A DNA stretch of 5,408 nucleotides from Streptosporangiaceae bacterium (lineage in GTDB: Bacteria; Actinomycetota; Actinomycetes; Streptosporangiales; Streptosporangiaceae), in assembly GCA_030038715.1 (NCBI GenBank), contig JASHSO010000151.1, positions 1 to 5,408 of the forward strand. The letters are read 5' to 3'. Both the position numbers and the translations under genes were made by a program. Below, one piece after another: positions 1 through 5,408 of the stretch (position 1 is its first letter; each line of letters starts with the position of its first letter). The notes beneath the pieces are model-generated. The model saw only the letters and a program-made list of their open reading frames with translations. It was not told the DNA's origin and did not search any database.

Positions 1-1692
1 GGCGGACCGGATCGTGTCCTCGTCGTGCTCCACCACGATCAGCGTGTTGCCAAGATCGCGCAGCCGGAGCAGGGTCTCGAGCAGCCGATGGTTGTCCCGC
101 TGGTGCAGGCCGATGGACGGCTCATCGAGCACGTACAGCACGCCGACCAGCCCGGAGCCGATCTGCGTGGCCAGCCTGATCCGCTGTGCTTCTCCCCCGG
201 CCAGCGTCGCAGCGGCCCGGTCCAGGGTCAGGTAGTCGAGCCCCACGTCGAGCAGGAAGCCAAGTCTGGCATTGACCTCCTTGAGTATCCGCCCAGCTAT
301 CTGCATGTCGCGCTCGGACAGCTCCAGCGAGAGCAGCAACTTGGCCAGCTCGCCGATCGGCAGGCTGCAGTAGCCCGCGATCGAGCGATCATCGACTGTT
401 ACCGCCAGCGACACCGGCTTCAGTCGCGCCCCGTGGCAGGACGGGCACGGCACCTCGCGCATGAACTCGGCGAACCGCTCCCGGCTGTAGTCGCTGTCGG
501 CATCGGAGTGTCGCCGCTCGATGAACGGGATCGCACCCTCGAAGTTGGTGTAGTACGAGCGTTCCCTGCCGTACCGGTTCCGGTACCTGACGTGGACCTG
601 CTGGTCGTAACCGTGGAGCAGGGCCCGCTGCCCCTCGGCCGGCAGCCTCGACCAGGGGGTGTTGACGTTGAAACCGAGCGCGTCGCCGAGGGCCTCCATG
701 AGGCGGATGAAGTAGTCGCTGACGTGACCACCGCTCCACACCCCGATGGCCCCGTCGGCTAGCGTCCTGGTCGGGTCGGACACGACGAGGTCTGGATCGA
801 CCTCCATCTTGGTGCCGAGGCCGGTGCAGCTCGTGCAGGCACCCCACGGGGAGTTGAACGAGAATGACCGCGGCTCCAGCTCATCAAACGACAGGTCGTC
901 ATACATGCACGCCAGATGCTCGGAGTACATCCGCTCGCGGTTCGGGTCATCCTCGGGCAGGTCGACGAAGTCCAGCACGACGACGCCGCCGGCCAGCGAC
1001 AGGGCGGTTTCCACTGAGTCGGTGAGCCGACGCCGCGCCGACTCCTTCACGTCGAGGCGGTCGACGACCACCTCAATCGTGTGCTTCTCGTATTTCTTCA
1101 GCGCAGGCAGCTCACCGGAGACCGCGGTGTCGAGCCGGATCACCGTGCCATCGACGCGGGCCCGCGAATAGCCCTTGACCTGCAGCTCGCGCAGCAATTC
1201 GGTGTACTCGCCCTTACGGCCCCTGATCACCGGCGCCAGCACCTGGAATCTGGTGCCCTCGTCCAGCTCGAGCACCCGGTCCACGATCTGCTGCGGGGTC
1301 TGCCTGGCAATCGGACGACCGCAGACCGGACAGTGCGGCTTGCCCACCCGGGCAAACAGCAGCCGCAGGTAGTCATACACCTCGGTGATGGTGCCGACGG
1401 TAGACCGCGGGTTCCGGCCGGCTGCCTTCTGGTCGATCGACACCGCAGGTGACAGCCCGTCGATGAAGTCGACGTCGGGCTTGTCCATCTGGCCAAGGAA
1501 CTGGCGCGCATACGCGGACAGCGACTCCACATAACGCCGCTGACCCTCGGCGAATATGGTGTCGAAGGCCAGACTCGACTTTCCCGAGCCCGACAGCCCA
1601 GTGAACACGATCATGGCGTCGCGCGGGAGCTCAAGCGAGACGTCCTTGAGGTTGTGCTCGCGCGCACCACGGACGACAAGACGATCTGCCAC
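1..1692 (-). CDS. uvrA: UvrABC excinuclease subunit A, N-terminal 564 codons (partial, C-terminus beyond window edge)
   Basis: UvrA is the ATP-dependent damage sensor of nucleotide excision repair; its dimer loads UvrB onto lesions in the cytoplasm. I translated an unbroken frame from GTG at 1692 to base 1. It begins [16 protein letters not shown], the usual UvrA start. Visible in order: Walker A GLSGSGKS (residues 32-39, Lys38); CPVC (121-124) near the start of the UvrB-binding region; a zinc-module region with Cys262, Cys286 and Cys289, but Asp265 where many UvrA have the fourth Cys; [11 protein letters not shown]; an ABC signature read as LAGGE (Ala498 instead of the usual Ser); and Walker B LDEPS (Asp523, Glu524). 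Full-length UvrA is about 950 residues, so roughly 60% is present, without the second ATPase half. No in-frame start lies between this GTG and the upstream stop at 1723-1725. A GGGAG at 1706-1710 lies 13 bases upstream, longer than ideal spacing. Identity is very secure. Confidence 0.98.
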   Translation of the reverse strand, partial: MADRLVVRGAREHNLKDVSLELPRDAMIVFTGLSGSGKSSLAFDTIFAEGQRRYVESLSAYARQFLGQMDKPDVDFIDGLSPAVSIDQKAAGRNPRSTVGTITEVYDYLRLLFARVGKPHCPVCGRPIARQTPQQIVDRVLELDEGTRFQVLAPVIRGRKGEYTELLRELQVKGYSRARVDGTVIRLDTAVSGELPALKKYEKHTIEVVVDRLDVKESARRRLTDSVETALSLAGGVVVLDFVDLPEDDPNRERMYSEHLACMYDDLSFDELEPRSFSFNSPWGACTSCTGLGTKMEVDPDLVVSDPTRTLADGAIGVWSGGHVSDYFIRLMEALGDALGFNVNTPWSRLPAEGQRALLHGYDQQVHVRYRNRYGRERSYYTNFEGAIPFIERRHSDADSDYSRERFAEFMREVPCPSCHGARLKPVSLAVTVDDRSIAGYCSLPIGELAKLLLSLELSERDMQIAGRILKEVNARLGFLLDVGLDYLTLDRAAATLAGGEAQRIRLATQIGSGLVGVLYVLDEPSIGLHQRDNHRLLETLLRLRDLGNTLIVVEHDEDTIRSA

Positions 1693-1719
1693 TTTGTGCC
1701 CAGTTCTCCCGGTGTGTGA

Positions 1720-1729
1720 TGGCTAGCCA
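1720..1729. repeat. 10-bp perfect palindrome in the uvrA leader
   Basis: TGGCTAGCCA is a perfect palindrome lying 28-37 bases upstream of the uvrA start codon and downstream of the predicted transcription start. On the minus strand it is preceded by GGCC-TAAC-GGCC, another short self-complementary element. It could be an operator or a small leader structure, but its length does not exclude chance in GC-rich DNA. Confidence 0.25.
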
Positions 1730-1750
1730 GGGCCGTTAGGCCGCCACGCA

Positions 1751-1773
1751 ATCGTATCCGGGGGGTCCGACAA
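1751..1773 (-). promoter_or_regulatory. RecA-NDp / PafBC-type DNA-damage promoter of uvrA
   Basis: On the minus strand this stretch reads TTGTCGGAC, then 8 bases, then TACGAT. The actinobacterial LexA-independent damage promoter (RecA-NDp, activated by PafBC) has consensus TTGTCRGTG-N8-TANNNT. The first seven bases of the -35 block, the 8-base spacer and the TANNNT -10 all match; only the last two bases of the block differ (AC for TG). Transcription would start near 1744, giving a leader of about 50 bases before the GTG at 1692. I found no GAAC-N4-GTTC LexA box in the intergenic region. The match is seen directly; damage control is inferred. Confidence 0.6.
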
Positions 1774-1803
1774 ACAGGGTCGTCAATCCGGGGCGCCCAC
1801 CCC

Positions 1804-1809
1804 TACGAT
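1804..1809 (+). promoter_or_regulatory. Possible -10 element for the isomerase/hydrolase operon
   Basis: TACGAT fits the actinobacterial TANNNT -10 pattern and lies 29 bases upstream of the ATG at 1839. A start near 1816 would leave a leader of about 23 bases containing the GGAGG ribosome-binding site. I see no convincing -35 hexamer at the usual distance, so this is tentative. It is the only good -10 candidate on this side of the divergent region. Confidence 0.3.
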
Positions 1810-1825
1810 GTGGCACGGCACGAGC

Positions 1826-1830
1826 GGAGG
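1826..1830 (+). promoter_or_regulatory. Ribosome-binding site of the maleylpyruvate isomerase family gene
   Basis: GGAGG lies 8 bases before the ATG at 1839, an ideal Shine-Dalgarno arrangement. It fixes this start for the downstream gene. Confidence 0.8.
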
Positions 1831-1838
1831 TACCAGTC

Positions 1839-2561
1839 ATGACAGCAGAGTCTCCCGCAAGCGGCGCATCCGGCCTGACGGCCAGGCTGTCAATCGCGAC
1901 GGCGCGGATCCTGCACACGGCTGCAGATATATCCGACCGGCAGGCGCGGGAGGCTTCGCTACTGCCGGACTGGACTCGCGGGCACGTGCTGACCCACATC
2001 GCGCGCAATGCGGACAGCCTGCGGAACCTGCTCGTCTGGGCGCACACGGGAATCGTGACACCCCAGTACCCGAGCGTCGACGCGCGGAACGAGGCCATCG
2101 AGGCAGGGGCCGGCCGGCCGGCCGCGGAGCTGGCTGCCGACGTGGCAGAGTCCGCTGCAGCTTTCGCCGCGCAGGCTGCCAGTCTCTCCGACGCCGACTG
2201 GCACGTGGAGGTCCACGGCCTTCGGGGCCGCGGCCACCCGGCCTGGTACACGCTCTGGCGGCGGTTGTCTGAGGTGGAGATCCATCATGTCGACCTGGCC
2301 GCGGGCTACGCTCCGGCCGACTGGCCCACCGACTTCGCCAGGCAGTGCCTGGCGCGGGTAGCCGATGAATTCGCCAAGCCCGACTGCCCCGCGGCGGTGC
2401 TGCGGCCAACGGACGGCAGCAGCGAACTCAGGATCGGCCCGCCTGGACCGGGCGTCACGGTGACCGGCGGAACGCGGCAACTGCTCGCCTGGCTGCTTGG
2501 CCGCAGCGCAGGCAGCGACCTGGTCACGTCCGGCCCACTGCCGGACGTTCCCGCGTGGTAG
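1839..2561 (+). CDS. Mycothiol-dependent maleylpyruvate isomerase (MDMPI) family protein
   Basis: This is a 240-residue protein of the DinB/MDMPI-fold family that uses mycothiol, the actinobacterial thiol, as cofactor. The founding member in Corynebacterium glutamicum isomerises maleylpyruvate to fumarylpyruvate in gentisate degradation. The N-terminal helical metal-binding domain shows WTRGHVLTHIARNAD with His53, and RLSEVEIHHVDL with Glu145 and His149. These correspond, from memory, to zinc ligands His52, Glu144 and His148 of the C. glutamicum enzyme. The C-terminal domain ends with a typical LLAWLLGRSAG segment (Arg222) and a PxxPAW tail. Length is normal for the family. The ATG is supported by GGAGG 8 bases upstream. 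It is followed after 10 bases by a metallo-hydrolase gene, probably co-transcribed. No gentisate dioxygenase or fumarylpyruvate hydrolase is visible, so the substrate may differ. Family assignment is firm; the exact reaction is not. Confidence 0.88.
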   Translation: MTAESPASGASGLTARLSIATARILHTAADISDRQAREASLLPDWTRGHVLTHIARNADSLRNLLVWAHTGIVTPQYPSVDARNEAIEAGAGRPAAELAADVAESAAAFAAQAASLSDADWHVEVHGLRGRGHPAWYTLWRRLSEVEIHHVDLAAGYAPADWPTDFARQCLARVADEFAKPDCPAAVLRPTDGSSELRIGPPGPGVTVTGGTRQLLAWLLGRSAGSDLVTSGPLPDVPAW

Positions 2562-2570
2562 GTATAGGAG
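2560..2570 (+). promoter_or_regulatory. Unusual ribosome-binding region overlapping the upstream stop codon
   Basis: The best Shine-Dalgarno, AGGAG at 2566-2570, is only 1 base from the ATG at 2572, too close for normal use. A weaker AGGT at 2560-2563 overlaps the upstream stop (TAG 2559-2561) and has 8-base spacing. Translation of the hydrolase is therefore probably coupled to that of the isomerase-family gene. Confidence 0.4.
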
Positions 2571-2571
2571 C

Positions 2572-3237
2572 ATGAGCTACACAGGAGACGTCAGCGTCGG
2601 CGGGCCAGCGGACACCAGGGAGCTACCCGCCCTTGCCATCACCAAGGTCGCAGTGGGCTCAATGGACAACAACGCCTACCTGCTCCGGTGCATGCGCACC
2701 GGCGACCTGGCCCTGATCGACGCGGCCAGCGAGCCGGACACGCTGCTCCGCCTCATCAACGGCGCGCGGCTGGCTACGATCATCACGACGCACCGGCACT
2801 GGGACCACTGGGGCGCGCTGAAGCAGGTGCAGCAGGCTACTGGCGCCGTCACAGTGGCACACGTCGACGACGCCCCGGAACTGCCGATCCCGGTTACCAA
2901 GCCGGTCAACCACGGCGACACGGTCACGGTCGGCGATGCGAAACTGTCAGTGATCCACTTGCGAGGACATACGCCGGGCAGCATCGCTCTGTGCTACGAC
3001 GCCGACGGGCAACTCGCCAGCCAACCACACCTGTTCACCGGCGACTCGCTATTCCCGGGCGGTCCGGGCAACACCAACAACGACGCGGCACGGTTCAACC
3101 AGCTCATGACCGACCTCGAAGAGCGTGTCTTCGCCACGCTGCCGGACGGGACGTGGGTCTACCCAGGCCATGGCAAAGACACCACGCTCGGAGACGAGCG
3201 ACCGCACATTCCTGAGTGGCGTGCCCGCGGTTGGTAG
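2572..3237 (+). CDS. Metallo-beta-lactamase fold hydrolase, glyoxalase II-like
   Basis: This 221-residue cytoplasmic protein (no signal peptide) is a metallo-beta-lactamase fold hydrolase of the glyoxalase II-like branch, which typically cleaves thioesters. The di-metal site is complete: the THRHWDH motif gives His74, His76, Asp78 and His79; RGHTPGS gives His133; TGDSLFPGG gives Asp158; and YPGHGKDT gives His200. The ending PHIPEWRARGW is typical, as I recall, of an actinobacterial subfamily often found beside uvrA; Mycobacterium tuberculosis Rv1637c, near uvrA Rv1638, is one I remember. I chose the ATG at 2572 because the sequence MSYTGDVSVGGPAD resembles family starts, although the Shine-Dalgarno is poorly spaced. 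The gene starts 10 bases after the isomerase-family stop, suggesting one operon and possibly a shared thiol-linked pathway. Fold and metal site are secure; the substrate is unknown. Confidence 0.9.
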   Translation: MSYTGDVSVGGPADTRELPALAITKVAVGSMDNNAYLLRCMRTGDLALIDAASEPDTLLRLINGARLATIITTHRHWDHWGALKQVQQATGAVTVAHVDDAPELPIPVTKPVNHGDTVTVGDAKLSVIHLRGHTPGSIALCYDADGQLASQPHLFTGDSLFPGGPGNTNNDAARFNQLMTDLEERVFATLPDGTWVYPGHGKDTTLGDERPHIPEWRARGW

Positions 3238-3404
3238 CGTCCGGCCACGAGATTCGCGCGCTGGTGGCTTGGAGAGTCTTGTCGCCGTTTGGCGTTGTCG
3301 CCTCGGGTGTGCCAGCTGGTTTGAGGGTGATCGACCATCCCCACCGGTGGATCGCGATGAGCCGATGGAACCGGCACAAAAAGGATGCAATTAGTTAGAC
3401 CGGC
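3238..3404. other. Intergenic stretch of lower GC with short palindromes, no gene recognised
   Basis: No frame here shows the GC-biased third positions seen in neighbouring genes. The stretch is less GC-rich than the rest, with an AT-rich patch at about 3375-3399 that includes five consecutive A. Short perfect palindromes occur: CCAGCTGG (3312-3319), CCACCGGTGG (3341-3350) and TCGCGA (3352-3357). I see no tRNA, no clear terminator with a T-run after the hydrolase, and no insertion-sequence ends. It may hold operator sites or the decayed end of a gene lying at 3405-3563. Confidence 0.5.
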
Positions 3405-3563
3405 CCGGCTAGCTCGCTCCAGCCGAGCGAACTCGGCCCGGGCGTACGCGGCCTTGGCCAGGTACTCGGCGTCCACCCAGTCGGGCAGCTCCGCGCGGAC
3501 GGGCTCGGCAACCCAGCCGCATAGCGCGTTGCGGCACAGCCAGCGCCACGGCCGCCGCGGCAA
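3405..3563 (-). pseudogene. Unrecognised minus-strand coding fragment or small gene, 3' end degraded
   Basis: From a TTG at 3563 down to about 3405, the minus strand reads about 53 codons with a classic high-GC coding pattern: by hand count about 77%, 62% and 91% GC at positions 1, 2 and 3. The peptide is plausible, with Trp- and Cys-containing starts (PRRPWRWLCRNALCGW) followed by an acidic-basic amphipathic segment (AELPDWVDAEYLAKAAYA). After codon GCC at about 3405 the bias collapses. The same frame then runs on to a stop at 3159-3161, inside the hydrolase gene, through sequence that does not look coding. Both shifted frames hit TAA within a few bases, which fits a frameshifted or truncated gene end. 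A proper start is not evident: TTG is the only candidate near 3563, and further upstream the frame enters the antisense of the oxidase gene. I do not recognise the protein. It is either a remnant or a small divergent gene. Confidence 0.3.
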
Positions 3564-3574
3564 CGCACCTGAGG

Positions 3575-3580
3575 TACTCT
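3575..3580 (+). promoter_or_regulatory. Possible -10 element giving a leaderless oxidase transcript
   Basis: TACTCT fits TANNNT and ends 8 bases before the ATG at 3589, so transcription would begin at or next to the start codon. The only Shine-Dalgarno-like bases (GAGG, 3571-3574) lie 14 bases away, too far to act well. Leaderless genes are common in actinobacteria. No clear -35 is visible. Confidence 0.3.
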
Positions 3581-3588
3581 CCCCGATC

Positions 3589-4680
3589 ATGGCCGAGGTA
3601 CGTGACGTCGCGATCGTGGGAGCAGGCCTGCTCGGGCTTGCCACAGCCCGCGAGCTCACCCGGCGGGGCCGCGACGTCGTCGTGCTCGAGCAGGCCACGG
3701 TGGGACACGAGGGCGCGGGCTCGAAGGGCAGTTGCAGGATCTTCCGGCTCGGCTACCCGCGGCCGGACTACGTCGCGGCAGCCAGGCGGGCGCGGGAAGG
3801 CTGGCATCAACTCGAGGCGGAGGCAGGTCGACCTCTCCTGCTGCCGACACCGCACGTCACCTTCGGAACGGGGCTGCCGACGGTACACGCGGCCATGCAG
3901 CAGGCTGGCGCTCCGTGCGAACTCCTGGCGGCGGCCGAGGTCGCAGCCATGTTTCCGGCCATCCGGATCGGCGGGCCCGCGCTGCTCGAACCCGAGTCCT
4001 GCGTTATCGATTCCGCAGCGGCACTGGACGCGCTGGCCGCCACCGTGCCAGAGGTACGCACCAACGCTCGCGTGCTGGACCTAGCCGATGACGGCGGGCG
4101 GGTGAGCCTCCGCACGGACCGCGGTCGGGTGACCGCACGGGTCGCGGTGATCACAGCCGGGCCAGCGACAAGCGGGCTGCTCGCACATGTCGGCGTGCCG
4201 GTGCCGACCCGGCCGACTCTGGAGCACGTCGCCTACCTGGCGCCAGCAGCCGGCGCAACAGACCGGGCCCCGATCTTCATCTGCCACGATGGGCAGTCCC
4301 CCTACGGGTTGCCGGTGCCGGGTGGACCGCTTTACAAAATAGGCATTCATCACAGCGGTGCGAGCACCGATCCGGATGCGCAGACCGACGAGCCCAACGC
4401 GGACCTTGTCGCGAGGCTGCACGACGTCGCGCGTCGCTATCTGCCCGGTTACCACCCGCGGCCGACCGCGATCGAGCGATGCGTCTACGACAACACGCCG
4501 GACGAGGACTTCGTCCTGGACAGGGTCGGCAACGTAGTGATCGGCTGCGGCACGTCCGGCCACGGCTTCAAGTTCGGCCCGTTGCTCGGAGAGTGGCTGG
4601 CCGACCTTGCGACCGGCCGTACCAACCCGCGAATGAGCAGCCGCTTCGCTCTCGCCCGGCTTGACTCCGCGCAGCGCTAG
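3589..4680 (+). CDS. FAD-dependent amine oxidase, monomeric sarcosine oxidase / N-methyltryptophan oxidase family
   Basis: This 363-residue flavoprotein belongs to the DAO superfamily, which oxidises secondary amino acids with oxygen to give an aldehyde, amine and hydrogen peroxide. A dinucleotide-binding motif VAIVGAGLLGLA sits at residues 7-18, with Glu34 (VVVLEQ) ending the second strand. Aligned from memory to Bacillus monomeric sarcosine oxidase, key residues are kept: Arg50 and Arg53 (Arg49, Arg52), Tyr239 (Tyr254), Lys250 (Lys265, oxygen activation), His254 (His269), Cys298 in RCVYDNTPDEDF (Cys315, covalent FAD link) and Lys328 in SGHGFK (Lys348, carboxylate binding). Spacings between the pairs Tyr239/Lys250 and Lys250/His254 match exactly. 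Length suits the family (about 370-390). An in-frame ATG at 3385 exists, but its extra 68 residues do not look coding and the flavin motif normally starts near the N-terminus, so I chose 3589. The gene is alone on its strand and convergent with the next. Family is firm; the substrate is not known. Confidence 0.92.
   Translation: MAEVRDVAIVGAGLLGLATARELTRRGRDVVVLEQATVGHEGAGSKGSCRIFRLGYPRPDYVAAARRAREGWHQLEAEAGRPLLLPTPHVTFGTGLPTVHAAMQQAGAPCELLAAAEVAAMFPAIRIGGPALLEPESCVIDSAAALDALAATVPEVRTNARVLDLADDGGRVSLRTDRGRVTARVAVITAGPATSGLLAHVGVPVPTRPTLEHVAYLAPAAGATDRAPIFICHDGQSPYGLPVPGGPLYKIGIHHSGASTDPDAQTDEPNADLVARLHDVARRYLPGYHPRPTAIERCVYDNTPDEDFVLDRVGNVVIGCGTSGHGFKFGPLLGEWLADLATGRTNPRMSSRFALARLDSAQR
4677..4680. 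other. Overlapping convergent stop codons within one CTAG
   Basis: The palindrome CTAG supplies TAG on the plus strand (4678-4680, oxidase) and TAG on the minus strand (4679-4677, uncharacterised protein). The two genes thus overlap by 4 bases, leaving no room for a terminator between them; each transcript must end inside the other gene. Confidence 0.9.
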
Positions 4681-5408
4681 CCGAGCGGGCTCGGGGCCGG
4701 GAACTCTATCTTCAGCACAGTCGCGCCGCCGGCGTGGAGCCGCTGGATGCTGGCACGGTCGGGCGGCTTCAGGGCGCGCAGTAGCTTCAGCACCCCTCGC
4801 TGCTCGTTGACCTTGCCGTGGGCCAGCCCGTCGATCTCGACGGTGCGCAGCAGGACCGATGGGCCGGCCTGCGGCCCGGAGTTGGCGAAGCGCACAACCG
4901 AGACCACGAACCTGGCCGTCAGCCGCCGCAGGACCGCCACCAGCCTGGGGTCGACGCGCCCGGACAACAGATCGGACCGCGGCGTACCGCGCACGTGCAG
5001 CCGCCCGGTCGCCAGCAACGCCCGCGCGTCAGCCCGGCGTACCGCGCGGGCCCGCCTGGCGGACACCAGGTATCCCTGCGACGCTACCTGGCGCACTTGC
5101 ACGACCGCCGGGCCCGAGCCAAAGGACGCGATGACGACCGGGGCGATTCCCGCCAGCGGGTACCGGTCCCGCACGAAGGCCGTCGACACGACTAGCGCCG
5201 CGCTGGACGAGATGCCGTCGCCACGCTCCAGCACGGCCTCCTGGCTGGCCGGGAAGCCGGCCGCCGTCAGCGCCGCACACATTGTCGGGTCACACGCGAT
5301 CACGGTCTTCCTGTTGACCTGTGACGCGATCCACGCTGCCGCAGCCGCCGCATTCGCCCTTCCGGCGGCCGCCAGGGCGCGCGCCGCGGCGGCCCGCCGG
5401 GCAGCAGC
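4677..5408 (-). CDS. Uncharacterised actinobacterial protein, C-terminal 243 codons (partial, N-terminus beyond window edge)
   Basis: An open frame enters at base 5408 and ends at TAG 4679-4677. GTG at 5303 is an internal codon, not a convincing start, because the frame continues upstream with coding character. The visible part starts with an Ala/Arg-rich stretch (residues 1-25), then WIASQVNRKTVIACDPTMC, with Cys39 and Cys44 in a CDPTMC motif. Next come a short hydrophobic segment, IAPVVIASFGSGPA (about 86-99), and VQVRQVASQGYL. The end is KIEFPAPSPLG. I recall similar uncharacterised actinobacterial proteins with the CDxxMC and SFGSG segments and an N-terminal membrane anchor, which would place this domain outside the membrane; the anchor cannot be seen here. 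No enzymatic motif is recognised. Codon bias is strong, so it is a real gene. It is convergent with the oxidase gene, with overlapping stops. Function unknown. Confidence 0.8.
   Translation of the reverse strand, partial: AAARRAAAARALAAAGRANAAAAAAWIASQVNRKTVIACDPTMCAALTAAGFPASQEAVLERGDGISSSAALVVSTAFVRDRYPLAGIAPVVIASFGSGPAVVQVRQVASQGYLVSARRARAVRRADARALLATGRLHVRGTPRSDLLSGRVDPRLVAVLRRLTARFVVSVVRFANSGPQAGPSVLLRTVEIDGLAHGKVNEQRGVLKLLRALKPPDRASIQRLHAGGATVLKIEFPAPSPLG

Noticed and set aside
25..762. Long plus-strand open frame of 245 codons opposite uvrA
   Set aside because: It is the antisense of an unbroken, strongly conserved uvrA frame and its product has no recognisable motif; long antisense frames are expected in GC-rich genes.
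1693..1838. LexA-type SOS box for uvrA
   Set aside because: No GAAC-N4-GTTC or close variant is present on either strand; GTTC at 1703-1706 has no partner half-site.
1837..2573. Minus-strand frames opposite the isomerase-family gene
   Set aside because: The plus frame has intact family motifs, a good ribosome-binding site and proper codon bias; the minus frames are Arg/Pro-rich shadows.
3216..3398. 60-codon plus-strand frame after the hydrolase gene
   Set aside because: Third positions are not GC-biased, the start lies inside the hydrolase gene, and the peptide resembles nothing I recognise.
3287..3420. Rho-independent terminator or mobile-element ends in the intergenic region
   Set aside because: CGCC-GTTT-GGCG and the 10-bp palindromes are short and not followed by a T-run in the right place; no inverted-repeat pair flanked by target duplications was seen.
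3385..3588. N-terminal extension of the oxidase to an in-frame ATG at 3385
   Set aside because: The 68 extra residues are Ser/Arg/Ala-rich without coding bias in that frame, while the minus strand carries the bias; the flavin-binding motif belongs near the true N-terminus at 3589.

Overview
The window is GC-rich with strongly GC-biased third codon positions. It carries an actinobacterial-type UvrA and a maleylpyruvate isomerase family protein of the mycothiol-dependent type. Together these point to a chromosomal segment of a high-GC, mycothiol-producing actinobacterium; the genus cannot be fixed from the sequence.

Layout. Bases 1-1692 (minus) hold the first 564 codons of uvrA, the damage-recognition ATPase of nucleotide excision repair, cut off by the window edge. 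Bases 1693-1838 form a divergent promoter region. On the uvrA side it contains a good match to the RecA-NDp (PafBC-type) DNA-damage promoter and no LexA box. Bases 1839-2561 (plus) encode a 240-aa mycothiol-dependent maleylpyruvate isomerase family protein. Ten bases later, 2572-3237 (plus) encodes a 221-aa glyoxalase II-like metallo-beta-lactamase hydrolase. The two look like one operon. Bases 3238-3588 have no confident gene. The first half is poorer in GC with a few short palindromes. The second half (about 3405-3563) has clear coding bias on the minus strand and looks like an unrecognised small gene or gene remnant. Bases 3589-4680 (plus) encode a 363-aa FAD-dependent amine oxidase of the monomeric sarcosine oxidase / N-methyltryptophan oxidase family, with all the key residues I could align from memory. 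Bases 4677-5408 (minus) hold the C-terminal 243 codons of an uncharacterised protein convergent with the oxidase; the two stop codons overlap inside one CTAG.

How the genes fit together. uvrA is DNA repair, and its predicted promoter suggests damage induction. The isomerase/hydrolase pair could be a thiol-dependent detoxification or catabolic module, but its substrate is not visible. The amine oxidase and the convergent protein are probably independent units. I see no mobile element, CRISPR array, tRNA or rRNA. The most interesting items are the uvrA promoter, the isomerase/hydrolase pair beside uvrA, and the minus-strand coding fragment at 3405-3563.
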